Part shown: positions 1 through 8,610 of the stretch, piece after piece
Layout: each line of letters opens with the position of its first letter
Numbering within the stretch: the stretch's first letter is position 1
From: Vulcaniibacterium gelatinicum
Lineage (GTDB): Bacteria; Pseudomonadota; Gammaproteobacteria; Xanthomonadales; Xanthomonadaceae
Assembly: GCF_008033445.1 (NCBI RefSeq)
Contig: NZ_VNKO01000002.1
Span: 1 to 64,000, forward strand
Direction of reading: 5' to 3'
DNA length: 64,000 nt
Program-made: the position numbers and the translations under genes
Notes under the pieces: generated by a model
What the model was told of the DNA's origin: nothing
Databases searched by the model: none
Seen by the model: only the letters and a program-made list of their open reading frames with translations

Positions 1-120
1 GTCCACTCCCAAGCTCAGCTCGACGAGATTGCTTTACGATTGAACCAGCGCCCGAGGAAGACCTTGGGCTTCAGGACGCCGGCCTACAAGCTCGGCGAGT
101 GTGTTGCAACGACCGCCTGA
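1..120 (+). pseudogene. IS30-family transposase, C-terminal fragment (cut by window edge)
   Basis: Reading frame 1 is open from the first base to a TGA at 118-120 and encodes the C-terminal 39 residues of a transposase. The segment LNQRPRKTLGFRTPA is the hallmark end of IS30-type DDE transposases, where NxRPRKxLGFxTPxE/A closes the catalytic domain. The remainder lies outside the window, so whether the gene is intact cannot be judged. The bases around and just after the stop (GTTGCAACGACCGCCTGA) resemble the region where IS30 elements place their terminal repeat, but the outer boundary is not certain. It is the only insertion-sequence trace seen in the window. Confidence 0.8.
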
Positions 121-177
121 GCCCGCCGTGCGAATCCGTGGCAAAAACACTCCTGCCTTTCCCAGGGAGCGCCCCGC

Positions 178-1722
178 TCAACCCGGCACGGTCGCGATCC
201 GCAGCTTCACCCCGAGCCCGGCCATGTCCTCGGGCTCGCCCGACAGGTCGGCGCGCAGCAGCGGCCGCGCCTCGAGCCAGGCGCGGTCGAGGGCGAGGGT
301 CAGCGTGTCGCCGTCGGCGGCCAGGTCCAGGCGCGGGAACACGTGCGGTTCGTGCGAGCGGTGCAGCAGCACCGCCAGCCGCAGCAGCGCGGCGGTGCGG
401 CGCACCGCGGCCAGCAGGCGGTCGGGGATCAGTTCGAAGGCCGACTTCGGGATGCCGCGGCGGTGGGTGCGCACCAGGGCCGCCAGGTAACGCTGCTCCT
501 GCTGCGAGAAGCCGGCGATGTCCGAATGGCTGAGCACATACGCACCATGCACGTGGTACTGGCTGTGGGCGATGGCCAGGCCGAGTTCGTGCAGGCGCGC
601 GGCCCAGGCGAGCATGCGCCGGTCGTCGTCCGACAGCGCCCAGGCCGCGGCCACCTGGTCGAACAGGCGCAGCGCGGTGTCCTCCACCCGCTGCGCCTGC
701 TCGGCGTCTATGCCGTAGCGCTGCATCAGCGCCTTCACCGAGGCATCGCGCGGATCGTCCGCGCCGCCGCGGCCGAGCATGTCGTACAGCACGCCCTCGC
801 GCATCGCCGCCTTGCTCACCGCCATGCGCGCCAGGCCCAGCGCGGCGAACGCGGCCTCCAGGATCAGCACGCCGCCGGCGATGATCGGGCGCCGCTCGCG
901 CGAGAGCGAAGGCAGGTCGATCTCGTCCACGTGCCGCGCGCGCAGCAGCCGTTCGCGCACCTGCGGCAGCGCCTCGGCGGTGACCGCGCCCTTGGTCAGT
1001 TTCATCGCCGCGCAGATCTCGCCGATGGCGCGGATCGTGCCGGAGGAGCCGAGCACCTCGTGCCAACCCACCGCGCGGTACAGGCTGGCGAACTGCTGGA
1101 ACTCCGCGGTCACCTCGGTCAGCGCCGCCTGCCAGCGCCTGGCCGTGAGCCGCCCGTCGGGAAAGAAGCGGCGTGTGCTGGCCACGCAGCCGACCTGCAG
1201 GCTCTCGCGTTCGATCGCGTCCAGCCCGGCGCCGATGATGCATTCGGTCGAACCGCCGCCGATGTCGATCACCAGCCGCAACTGGCCGGGCCTGGGCGGC
1301 TGCGCATGGGCCACGCCGAGATAGATCAGGCGCGCTTCCTCGCGGCCGGAGACGACCTCGATCGCGTGTCCGAGTGCGGCTTCCGCCGGCACCAGGAACT
1401 GCTCCGGCCGCGCCAGCGCGCGCACCGTGTTGGTGGCCACCGCGCGCACCCGCTGCGGCGGGATGTCGCGCAGGCGCTGGCCGAACCGCGCCAGGCACTC
1501 CAGCGCCTGCGCCTGCTTGTCGGCGCGCAGCCCGCCGCGGCCGTCCAGGCCCTCGGCCAGGCGCACCGTCTCGCGCAGCCGGTCCACGATCCGCAGCTGG
1601 CCCAGCACGTAGCGCGCCACCACCATGTGGAAGCTGTTGGAGCCCACGTCCACTGCCGCGATCAGCTCGCCGTCCTGCAGCGGCGAGGCGGCCGGGGCCG
1701 GGCGCACGGCGGCCTCGTTCAT
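178..1722 (-). CDS. ppx: exopolyphosphatase (Ppx/GppA family)
   Basis: Removes terminal phosphates from inorganic polyphosphate in the cytoplasm, opposing polyphosphate kinase. The 514-residue product is close to the usual length of proteobacterial Ppx. The actin-like ATPase fold shows the phosphate-1 motif DVGSNS at residues 25-30 and the phosphate-2 motif IDIGGGSTE at about 152-160; the catalytic-type Glu lies in GREEARLIYLG near residue 128. The C-terminal half is the HD-like helical domain of long Ppx proteins. Its ATG overlaps the ppk stop codon (ATGA, 1719-1722), so it is translationally coupled to ppk and forms the last gene of phoB-phoR-ppk-ppx. GppA activity on pppGpp is an alternative, but linkage to ppk favours Ppx. 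Confidence 0.95.
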   Translation of the reverse strand: MNEAAVRPAPAASPLQDGELIAAVDVGSNSFHMVVARYVLGQLRIVDRLRETVRLAEGLDGRGGLRADKQAQALECLARFGQRLRDIPPQRVRAVATNTVRALARPEQFLVPAEAALGHAIEVVSGREEARLIYLGVAHAQPPRPGQLRLVIDIGGGSTECIIGAGLDAIERESLQVGCVASTRRFFPDGRLTARRWQAALTEVTAEFQQFASLYRAVGWHEVLGSSGTIRAIGEICAAMKLTKGAVTAEALPQVRERLLRARHVDEIDLPSLSRERRPIIAGGVLILEAAFAALGLARMAVSKAAMREGVLYDMLGRGGADDPRDASVKALMQRYGIDAEQAQRVEDTALRLFDQVAAAWALSDDDRRMLAWAARLHELGLAIAHSQYHVHGAYVLSHSDIAGFSQQEQRYLAALVRTHRRGIPKSAFELIPDRLLAAVRRTAALLRLAVLLHRSHEPHVFPRLDLAADGDTLTLALDRAWLEARPLLRADLSGEPEDMAGLGVKLRIATVPG

Positions 1723-3803
1723 GTGCAGTACCTGGCCAGCAGCGTGGCCTGCGCCGAATGCGGCATCTCGTCCTCGCCCGGCGCGAGCTTGCGGTAGCCG
1801 CCATCGGGCAGCAGTTCCCAGGCGTTGAGGTTGTCGGCCAGGTAGTTGGCCAGCGCCTCGTCATGGACGCGCGCGGCGCAGTCGGGGTCGAGCACGGGGA
1901 AGGCGGTCTCCACCCGCCGCAGCAGGTTGCGCTCCAGCCAGTCGGCGCTGGCGCAGAACAGCTCCGGCGCGCCGTCATTGGCGAACCAGTACACCCGGCT
2001 GTGCTCGAGGAAGCGGCCGATGATCGAGCGCACGCGGATGTTCTCCGACACGCCCGGCACGCCGGGGCGCAGGGTGCAGGCCCCGCGCACGATCAGGTCC
2101 ACCTGCACGCCGGCCTGCGAGGCCGCGTACAGTGCGCGCACCACCTGCGGCTCGTTGAGCGCGTTCATCTTGGCGACGATGCGCGCCGGCCGGCCCGCGC
2201 GCGCGTGCGCGGTCTCGCGCTCGATCCGCTCCAGCACGCCCCGGTGCAGGGTGAACGGCGATTGCAGCAGGCGCTTGAGCCGGATCGCCGGGGCCATGCC
2301 GGAGAGCTGGCGGAACACCAGGTCCACGTCGTTGCCGATTTCCGGATGCGCGGTGATCAGGCCGAAGTCGGTGTAGTTGCGCGAGGTCCCGGCGTGGTAG
2401 TTGCCGGTGCCCAGGTGCACGTAACGGCGCAGCGCGCGGCCCTCGCGGCGCACGATCAGCAGCATCTTGGCGTGGGTCTTGTAGCCGACCACGCCGTACA
2501 CCACCTGCACCCCGGCGTCCTGCAGCCGGTCGGCCAGGCCGAGGTTGGCCTCCTCGTCGAAGCGCGCGCGCAGCTCCACCACCACGGTCACGTCCTTGCC
2601 GTTGCGCGCGGCCTGGACCAGGTGCTCGACGATCGGCGAATCCCGGCCGGTGCGGTACAGGGTCTGCTTGATCGCCAGCACGTTCGGATCCTCCGACGCC
2701 TGCCGAATCAGCTCCAGCACCGGCGTGAACGAGTCGAACGGGTGGTGCAGCAGCACGTCGCCCTCGGCCACGCGCTCGAACATGTTCTCGCCCTCGACGG
2801 GCTGGCGCGGCTGGAAGGCGGGGAACTTCAGGTCCGGGCGCTGCACCAGGTCGTACACCTGGATCACCCGGTTGAGGTTGACCGGGCCGTTGATCCGGTA
2901 CACCGCGTGCTCGGGCAGGTCGAAGTTCTGCAGCAGCGTCTGCACGATCGCCTTCGGGCACTGCTCGGCGATCTCCAGCCGCATCGCGCGCTGGTAGCCG
3001 CGGCCGGGCAGCTCGTCGCGCAGCGCGAGCGCCAGGTTCTCGACCTCCTCCTCGTCCACCACCAGCTCCGAGCTGCGCGTGACCCGGAACTGGTAGGCGC
3101 CCTTGACCTCCATACCCGGGAACAGCTCGTCCACGAACGCCGACAGCATCGCCGACAGGAACACGAAGTCGTGCGGCCCGCCCGAGACCTCCTGCGGCAG
3201 CTGGATGATGCGCGGCAGCGAGCGCGGCGCGCGCACGATGGCCAGGTGCCCGGCGCGCCCGAACGCGTCGCGCCCTTTCAGCACCACCACGATGTTGAGC
3301 GACTTGTTGAGGATCTTCGGGAACGGGTGCGCGGGATCCAGCCCGAGCGGGGAGAGCACCGGCAGGATCTCGTCGCAGAAGTACTGGCGCAGCCAGCGCG
3401 TCTGGCGCGCGTTCCAGGCATCGCGCGGCAGGATCCGCACGCCGGCGGCGGTGAGCTGCGGGCGCAGTTCCTCGTTCCAGCAGCGGTACTGCGCCTCGAC
3501 CAGCTCGGCGGTGCGGGCGTAGATCCGCTTCAACACCTCGCCCGGGGGCAGGCCGTCGGCCGCCGCCGGCAGGCCGTAGTCCTGGGCGTGGCGCATGGTC
3601 GCGGCGCGGATCTCGAAGAACTCGTCCAGGTTGGTGCAGGAGATGCACAGGTAGCGCAGCCGCTCCAGCAGCGGCACCTGCGGGTCGCGCGCCTGCGCCA
3701 GCACGCGGAAGTTGAAGTCCAGCTGCGACAGCTCGCGGTTGAAGTACAGCGCCGGGTCGCGCAGCGGGTCGGCTTCGGGGGGGATGTCGTGCGCAGCGTG
3801 CAT
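1719..3803 (-). CDS. ppk1: polyphosphate kinase 1
   Basis: Reversibly polymerises the gamma-phosphate of ATP into polyphosphate, usually membrane associated. The protein (694 residues from this start) has the PPK N-terminal domain beginning at LYFNRELSQLDFN, the middle domain, and the two PLD-like C-terminal domains. The autophosphorylated His is in YKTHAKM (about residue 444), with the following conserved GTGNYH motif. Two starts are possible: an ATG at 3836 overlapping the phoR stop (ATGA), or the ATG at 3803, which has a GGAG eight bases upstream and gives the usual family N-terminus. I prefer 3803, but coupling from 3836 would add only 11 residues. Downstream ppx overlaps by four bases. 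Confidence 0.95.
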   Translation of the reverse strand: MHAAHDIPPEADPLRDPALYFNRELSQLDFNFRVLAQARDPQVPLLERLRYLCISCTNLDEFFEIRAATMRHAQDYGLPAAADGLPPGEVLKRIYARTAELVEAQYRCWNEELRPQLTAAGVRILPRDAWNARQTRWLRQYFCDEILPVLSPLGLDPAHPFPKILNKSLNIVVVLKGRDAFGRAGHLAIVRAPRSLPRIIQLPQEVSGGPHDFVFLSAMLSAFVDELFPGMEVKGAYQFRVTRSSELVVDEEEVENLALALRDELPGRGYQRAMRLEIAEQCPKAIVQTLLQNFDLPEHAVYRINGPVNLNRVIQVYDLVQRPDLKFPAFQPRQPVEGENMFERVAEGDVLLHHPFDSFTPVLELIRQASEDPNVLAIKQTLYRTGRDSPIVEHLVQAARNGKDVTVVVELRARFDEEANLGLADRLQDAGVQVVYGVVGYKTHAKMLLIVRREGRALRRYVHLGTGNYHAGTSRNYTDFGLITAHPEIGNDVDLVFRQLSGMAPAIRLKRLLQSPFTLHRGVLERIERETAHARAGRPARIVAKMNALNEPQVVRALYAASQAGVQVDLIVRGACTLRPGVPGVSENIRVRSIIGRFLEHSRVYWFANDGAPELFCASADWLERNLLRRVETAFPVLDPDCAARVHDEALANYLADNLNAWELLPDGGYRKLAPGEDEMPHSAQATLLARYCT

Positions 3804-3832
3804 GTCGGGGGCTCCGTCGGCCCCATTCTGCC

Positions 3833-5170
3833 TCATGTGCCCGCCGCTTCCGCCCGGCCCGCGTCCGGGCGCGCGCGCGGCTGCACGCGCTCGGGCCCGA
3901 AGTGGCAGGAGAACACGCTGCCGCGGCCGACCTCGCTCTCGATCTCCAGCCGCGCCTGGTGCAGGTTCAGCACGTGCTTGACGATCGCCAGGCCCAGGCC
4001 GGTGCCGCCGCTGTCGCGCGAGCGGCTGGTGGAGACGCGGTAGAAGCGCTCGGTGATGCGCGGCAGGTGCGCGGCCGGGATGCCGGCGCCGGTGTCGCGC
4101 ACCGACAGCACCGCGCCCTCGCCCTCGCGCGCGAAGCGGATCGTGATCGCGCCGCCGGCCGGGGTGTAGCGCACCGCGTTGCTGACCAGGTTGGAGAACG
4201 CGCTGTGCAGCTCGCGCGTGGAGCCCCACAGGTCGAGCGCGGCCTGGTCCTCCACCGCCACCGTATGCCGGCCCTGGCTCAGCGCCTCGGCTTCGCGCCT
4301 GAGCGTGGCCAGCATCGGCGCCATCGGCACCGGCTCGTCCTGCAACCGCTCCTGCGCCTCCAGTCGCGACAGGGTCAGCAGGTCCTCCACCAGCTGGGTC
4401 ATGCGCGCCGATTGCCGTTGCAGCTCGCCCAGGATCTGCGCCCACTCGGGGTGCTCGGCGGGGTCGAGCAGGTCGAGGTAGCCGTGCACCACGGTCAGCG
4501 GCGTGCGCAATTCGTGCGAGACGTTGGCGACGAAGTCGCGGCGCATCTGCTCCAGCCGCATCAGCTTGGTCACGTCGCGCGCCACCAGCAGCCAGTACTC
4601 GTCGGAGTAGGGGATCAGGCGCAGGCTCAGGCGCAGCGACGGATCCGCGGGGGAGGGCACGTCCAGCATCGGCTCGGCGTGGCGGCCGGCGGCCAGCCAG
4701 GGCGACAGCCGCAGCGGTTGCAGCCGCTCGCCGAGCGGCGCGCCGATGTCGCGCGGGTGCCGCAGCCCGAGCAGGGTCTCGGCGGCCTCGTTGAACCACA
4801 GCGCGCGCTGGCTGTTGCGTTCGAGCACCACCACCGCGTCGGGCAGCGCGGCGGCGGCGGCGCGGTAGGCGCGCAGGATTCCCAGCAGGCGCCGCTTGCG
4901 CGCGCGCATCTCGCTCTGGCTGCGGTGCAGCAGACGTTCGAGCTCGCTCCAGACGCCGTGGCCAGCGGGCGGCGCCAGCCGCCGGCGCGCGGTCAGCCGG
5001 CGCAGCAGGCGGTGCAGCTTCCAGTAGTGCCAGCCCAGCACCCCGAGCGCGGCGGCGGCCAGCACCGGCCAGGGGTGTCCGGCGAGCACGCCGGCCGCGA
5101 GCGCGGCGGCCAGCACCAGCGCCAAGTGGCCCAGGGTGCGGAGCCAGGCGGCGCGGGTATCGGGCGGCAT
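3833..5170 (-). CDS. phoR: phosphate regulon sensor histidine kinase PhoR
   Basis: Membrane sensor kinase that phosphorylates PhoB when phosphate is scarce. The 445-residue protein starts with two close hydrophobic segments (about residues 10-45), followed by a PAS-like domain and the kinase core. The H box SHELRTPL places the phospho-acceptor His at residue 219; the N box (NLVSNAVRYTP), G1 (DTGAGIP) and G2 (GGTGLGLAIVKHV) are all intact. It begins 15 bases after phoB and ends overlapping a possible ppk ATG, so it is the second gene of the phosphate/polyphosphate operon. The short periplasmic loop is normal for PhoR, which senses through the Pst system rather than by a large external domain. 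Confidence 0.95.
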   Translation of the reverse strand: MPPDTRAAWLRTLGHLALVLAAALAAGVLAGHPWPVLAAAALGVLGWHYWKLHRLLRRLTARRRLAPPAGHGVWSELERLLHRSQSEMRARKRRLLGILRAYRAAAAALPDAVVVLERNSQRALWFNEAAETLLGLRHPRDIGAPLGERLQPLRLSPWLAAGRHAEPMLDVPSPADPSLRLSLRLIPYSDEYWLLVARDVTKLMRLEQMRRDFVANVSHELRTPLTVVHGYLDLLDPAEHPEWAQILGELQRQSARMTQLVEDLLTLSRLEAQERLQDEPVPMAPMLATLRREAEALSQGRHTVAVEDQAALDLWGSTRELHSAFSNLVSNAVRYTPAGGAITIRFAREGEGAVLSVRDTGAGIPAAHLPRITERFYRVSTSRSRDSGGTGLGLAIVKHVLNLHQARLEIESEVGRGSVFSCHFGPERVQPRARPDAGRAEAAGT

Positions 5171-5185
5171 GCGCGGGGCGGAGGG

Positions 5186-5875
5186 TCAGGCCGAGGCCGA
5201 GAAACGGTAGCCCGCGCCGCGCACGGTCTGCACCATCATGTCCAGCCCGTGCGGCTCCAGCGTCTTGCGCAGGCGCCGGATGTGCACGTCCACGGTGCGC
5301 TCCTCCACGTACACGCTGCCGCCCCAGACGTGGTCGAGCAGTTGCGCGCGGCTGTACACGCGCTCGGGATGGGTCATGAAGAAGTGCAGCAGGCGGTACT
5401 CCGTGGGGCCGATCTGCACCGGGGCCTCGTTCGCGTACACCCGGTGCGCGGCGCCGTCGATGCGCAGCGCGCCGACCCGCACGTTGCCGTGCTCGTCGTC
5501 CTCGCGCGAGCGGCGCATCACCGCCCGGATCCGCGCCAGCAGCTCGCGCGCCGAGAACGGCTTGACCACGTAGTCGTCCACCCCGGCCTCGAGCCCGCCG
5601 ACGCGGTCGTCCTCCTCGCCGCGCGCGGTCAGCATGATGATCGGCACCTCGCGGGTGAGCGCGTCCTTGCGCCAACGGCGGGCCAGCTCCAGGCCGCTGG
5701 TGCCGGGCAGCATCCAGTCGAGCAGGATCAGGTCGGGCACGCGCTCGGCGATCGCGGTCTGCGCCTCGCGGGCGTCGCCGGCGTGGACGGGTTCGTAGTC
5801 GCCCTTGCGCAGGGCGAAGGCCACCATCTCGCGGATCGCGGGCTCGTCGTCGACGATCAGGATGCGTTTCTGCAC
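5186..5875 (-). CDS. phoB: phosphate response regulator PhoB
   Basis: OmpR-type transcription factor that activates phosphate-starvation genes. I chose the GTG at 5875: it gives 229 residues, the canonical PhoB length, begins [15 protein letters not shown], and has GGAG five bases upstream. An upstream in-frame ATG at 5932 would add 19 residues without family similarity and lies in the Pho box. The receiver domain has the acidic pair D9/D10, phospho-acceptor D53 (LLDWML), and the switch Lys in [11 protein letters not shown]. The C-terminal winged helix carries the recognition segment [17 protein letters not shown]. First gene of phoB-phoR-ppk-ppx. Confidence 0.97.
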   Translation of the reverse strand: MQKRILIVDDEPAIREMVAFALRKGDYEPVHAGDAREAQTAIAERVPDLILLDWMLPGTSGLELARRWRKDALTREVPIIMLTARGEEDDRVGGLEAGVDDYVVKPFSARELLARIRAVMRRSREDDEHGNVRVGALRIDGAAHRVYANEAPVQIGPTEYRLLHFFMTHPERVYSRAQLLDHVWGGSVYVEERTVDVHIRRLRKTLEPHGLDMMVQTVRGAGYRFSASA

Positions 5876-5900
5876 GCGGGCTCCGGTTCGTTCGCGGGGG

Positions 5901-5942
5901 ACGATACCAGTACACGACGGTTTCATGACCATCCGGTGACAG
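5901..5942 (-). promoter_or_regulatory. Pho box and likely -10 element of phoB
   Basis: On the minus strand the bases read CTGTCAC-cgga-TGGTCAT-gaaa (5942 down to 5921), two 7-base units spaced by four, matching the PhoB consensus CTGTCAT-N4-CTGTCAT at 6/7 and 5/7 positions. A TATCGT (5906-5901) follows 14 bases downstream as a -10. This would make the operon autoregulated by PhoB, as known for phoB in other proteobacteria. Confidence 0.7.
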
Positions 5943-5963
5943 CGGACGAACAGGGGACGCGGC

Positions 5964-7613
5964 TCAGCGCCGCCGCAGCTCCTCGTCGCGGATGCCCTGG
6001 CGCCGCAGCTCGAGCACGGTGGGGGTGATGGCGGCGATCCGGGCCTCGATCCGGGCCCGGGCGTAGTAGTCCAGGTCCTGGCGCTTCTTCAGCGTCTCCA
6101 GCTGCACCAGGGCCCGCTCCGGGCGGCCGTTCAGGAACTCGGCCTCGGCCCAGGCCTCGCCGGCCCGCACCGGGTCGCCGGCCAGTTCGCTGACCCGGGC
6201 GAGGGTGCGCTGGTACAGCGGATCCTGCGCTGCGCCGGTCGTCGCCAGCGGGCGCAGCACCGTTTGGGCCCGGCGGCCGGCCTCCGCGTTGCCACGCTCG
6301 GCCAGCACCTGGGCGTAGGTGAGGGCGGCTGCACGGTTGTCCGGCATGCGTGCGAGCAGGGTCTCGAAACGGCGGTCGGCGGCCTCGCTGCGGCCGGCCC
6401 GGGCCTCGGCTTCGGCCAGGGCGAGGGTCAGCCACAAGTCGCCGGGGTGGCGGGCGAGCAGGGCGGCCAGGTCCTCCGCCGCCGCACCGGCCTGCCCCGC
6501 CCGCAGCCGGGCCACGGCCAGGCCGTAGCGGCGGGCGTCGTCGAGCGGGCCCTTCTCGCGCATCGCCTCGTACTCCCGGATCGCCTGCGCGGGCGTGTTG
6601 GCGCTCAGCACCCGCAGCCGTTCGCGCGCCCAGCCGAACTGGCCGCTGCCGCCGCGGGCCAGGGCCGCGCTGCCGGGCAGGCGCAGGCCGGACGGCAGCA
6701 GCGGGTTGTCGGAGGCGTTCGTACCCACCGAGAAGCCCGATTGCCCCTGCAGGCGCGCCGCCCGCTCGCGCGCCTCGCTGATGCGCAGGGTGGTGACGGG
6801 GTGGGTCTGCAGGTAGTCCGGCACCCGTTCCCGCTCCCCGCCACGGTTGACCCGCACCGCGGCCTGCAGGGTCGAGAAGAACTCGGCTGCCGCGTGCGGG
6901 TCGTAACCGGCGCGGGCCAGGTTCTGGATCCCGATCCGGTCGGCCTCGGCCTCGTTCGACCGGGTGTAGTCGATCTGCCGTTGCACCATCAATCCCTGGC
7001 CGATGGCGGCTGCCGCCAGCGCCGCATCGTCCTGCGAGTTCTCGCTGGCCGCACCCTGGGCCACCGCGATCGCGGCGATCGTGGCCAGCAGGATCGGGAT
7101 GCGCTCGCGCTGCGCACGCTCGACCGCGCGCAGCACATGGTCCTGGGTCACGTGCGCGATCTCGTGCGCGAGCACGCTGGCCACCTGGTCCTCGCGCTCG
7201 GCGGCCAGGATCAGGCCCGCGTTCATGCCGATGTAGCCGCCGAGGGTGGCGAAGGCGTTGATTTCCCGCTCCTTGAGCAGGAAGAAGGTGAAGTCGCGGC
7301 GCGGCTGGTCGCTGCTCGCCGCCAGGCGCTGGCCCACGCCCTGCAGCCAGTCCTCGAGCAACGGGTCCTCGAGCACGTAGTCGTAGTGCCGCAGCTGGCT
7401 CAGCAGCATCGCCCCGTACTCGGCCTGCCGCGCCGGCGGCAGCACCTCGCCCGCGGACGAGCCGATGTCGGGCAGGCGCGGCTCCTGCGCCGGCGCCGAC
7501 AGCGCGGCGGCGAAGGCGAGGGCGGCGGCGAGCGGCAGGGATCGGCGCAAGGGATCGCTCCGGACGAAGGGGGCGGACGCGGGCAGCATGCCGAGCGGCG
7601 TCCGTGCCGGCAT
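5964..7613 (-). CDS. bepA: periplasmic M48 metalloprotease/chaperone BepA-like, with TPR repeats
   Basis: Zinc protease and chaperone of the periplasm that assists and quality-controls outer-membrane protein assembly (family knowledge from E. coli BepA/YfgC). From the ATG at 7613 the product has 549 residues with an Arg-rich start, a hydrophobic signal peptide ending around SAPAQE, the M48 peptidase domain with the zinc motif HEIAH (His150, Glu151, His154), and a C-terminal half of TPR-like helices. An ATG at 7589 is an alternative start; neither has a strong ribosome site. It lies just upstream of phoB on the same strand but separated by the Pho box. The upstream region carries an RpoE-type promoter. 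Confidence 0.9.
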   Translation of the reverse strand: MPARTPLGMLPASAPFVRSDPLRRSLPLAAALAFAAALSAPAQEPRLPDIGSSAGEVLPPARQAEYGAMLLSQLRHYDYVLEDPLLEDWLQGVGQRLAASSDQPRRDFTFFLLKEREINAFATLGGYIGMNAGLILAAEREDQVASVLAHEIAHVTQDHVLRAVERAQRERIPILLATIAAIAVAQGAASENSQDDAALAAAAIGQGLMVQRQIDYTRSNEAEADRIGIQNLARAGYDPHAAAEFFSTLQAAVRVNRGGERERVPDYLQTHPVTTLRISEARERAARLQGQSGFSVGTNASDNPLLPSGLRLPGSAALARGGSGQFGWARERLRVLSANTPAQAIREYEAMREKGPLDDARRYGLAVARLRAGQAGAAAEDLAALLARHPGDLWLTLALAEAEARAGRSEAADRRFETLLARMPDNRAAALTYAQVLAERGNAEAGRRAQTVLRPLATTGAAQDPLYQRTLARVSELAGDPVRAGEAWAEAEFLNGRPERALVQLETLKKRQDLDYYARARIEARIAAITPTVLELRRQGIRDEELRRR

Positions 7614-7677
7614 GAACCGGCGGTGAAGGATGCAGTGTTGCAGCCGCAGGCTGGAAATGCCCGCAGCGGCAGCCCAT

Positions 7678-7706
7678 ATTGACCACAGCCTACCGCATGA
7701 GTTCAC
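7678..7706 (-). promoter_or_regulatory. candidate RpoE (extracytoplasmic stress) promoter of bepA
   Basis: On the minus strand the bases read GTGAACTC (7706-7699), a 15-base spacer, then GTCAAT (7683-7678). This fits the sigma-E pattern GGAACTT-N15-GTCxxA and is almost the same as the motif upstream of rpoE in this window (54022-54050). The predicted transcript start is about 60 bases before the bepA ATG. Confidence 0.6.
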
Positions 7707-7716
7707 GGAGCCCGCC

Positions 7717-7998
7717 TTGAGCGAGACCCCCACCGTCGGCACTCCCGACATCACCCTCTACACCACCGCCATCTGCCCCTACTGTGTCGCCGCCAAGAAC
7801 TTCCTCAAGAGCAAGGGCCTGTCCTGGCGCGAGGTGCGCGTGGACACCGATCCGGCCGAGCGGGAACGCATGGTGGCGCGGGCGCGCCGCACCAGCGTGC
7901 CGCAGATCTTCATCGGCGACGTGCACGTGGGCGGCTACGACGACCTGATGGCCCTGCACCGTGAGGGCAGGCTCGAACCGCTGCTGGCCGGCGCCTGA
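7717..7998 (+). CDS. grxC: glutaredoxin 3 (GrxC type)
   Basis: Small cytoplasmic dithiol glutaredoxin that reduces disulfides and glutathione mixed disulfides. The start is taken as TTG at 7717, which has GGAG six bases upstream and gives 93 residues; earlier ATGs would only add a non-homologous leader that overlaps the bepA promoter. The active site CPYC is at residues 20-23, followed by the cis-Pro segment TSVPQIFIG and the glutathione-binding GGYDD motif. Divergent from bepA. Confidence 0.92.
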   Translation: MSETPTVGTPDITLYTTAICPYCVAAKNFLKSKGLSWREVRVDTDPAERERMVARARRTSVPQIFIGDVHVGGYDDLMALHREGRLEPLLAGA

Positions 7999-8064
7999 GG
8001 CCGCGCGCCGCCCGATTTTTTCCCGACCCACCGCGGGCCGCGGGCCCGCCGCACGGAGCCATCC

Positions 8065-8454
8065 ATGAGCGAACCCGCCGACGACCGGGTGAAGCAGTTC
8101 ACCGAATTCCGCAAGCGCATGAACGAGCGCATCCTGGCCGAGCCGAACCAGGTCGTGCGCCGCTTCTTCGCCCTCGACACCCAGACCTACCAGCCCGGCG
8201 CGCTGGACGTGAAGACCAAGGAGCTGCTGGGCCTGGTGGCCTCGCTGGTGCTGCGCTGCGACGACTGCATCAGCTACCACGTGGCCCAGTGCCGGCAGGC
8301 CGGCGTCACCCGCGAGCAGTTCTTCGAGGCGTTCTCGGTCGGCCTGGTGGTCGGCGGCTCGATCGTGATCCCGCACCTGCGCCGTGCGGTGGACTTCCTC
8401 GACCGCCTGGAAACCGGCGAGGGCGAAGCGCCCGCCGCGCACGACCACGGCTGA
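8065..8454 (+). CDS. carboxymuconolactone decarboxylase-family protein (AhpD-like fold)
   Basis: A 129-residue all-helical protein of the CMD family. The redox-type motif C65-D-D-C68-I-S-Y-H72 (CxxCxxxH) is the signature of AhpD-like members, which act as disulfide reductases or peroxidase partners; true decarboxylases lack it. The substrate is not known. The start has a good GGAG site (cacggagccatcc-ATG). It follows grxC by 66 bases on the same strand, so a thiol-redox role is reasonable but inferred. Confidence 0.85.
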   Translation: MSEPADDRVKQFTEFRKRMNERILAEPNQVVRRFFALDTQTYQPGALDVKTKELLGLVASLVLRCDDCISYHVAQCRQAGVTREQFFEAFSVGLVVGGSIVIPHLRRAVDFLDRLETGEGEAPAAHDHG

Positions 8455-8610
8455 ACCCTGCGCCATCCCGCCCCTGGCAGGGGAGGGTGGGGGTGCCGGG
8501 GCCCGACAATCCGGCCGCGTATGCCGCATCTGGCATAATTCGCGCCCTGCCAATCCCCCCACCCGACAGCACGCCCCGCGCGTGCTGTCGTCCTGTCTGG
8601 AACCCCCGAA
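8455..8610 (+). promoter_or_regulatory. intergenic region upstream of icd
   Basis: Contains a short hairpin CCCCT-GGC-AGGGG (8471-8483) without a T run, and a -10-like CATAAT at 8534-8539 about 70 bases before the icd start. No convincing -35 at the right distance was seen, so the promoter assignment is weak. Confidence 0.35.

Noticed and set aside
1374-4043. Long open frame on the plus strand opposite ppk and phoR
   Set aside because: High GC leaves stops rare. The translated product is His/Arg/Ala-rich low-complexity sequence with no family motif, while the minus strand encodes clear PPK and PhoR domains.
3804-5915. Upstream extension of the ppk frame across phoR and phoB
   Set aside because: The frame is open through both genes, but the PPK family start lies at 3803 with a good ribosome site, and the extension has no recognisable domain.
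8471-8483. CCCCTGGCAGGGG hairpin as a REP family member
   Set aside because: Short and single in the window; too little to call a repeat family.
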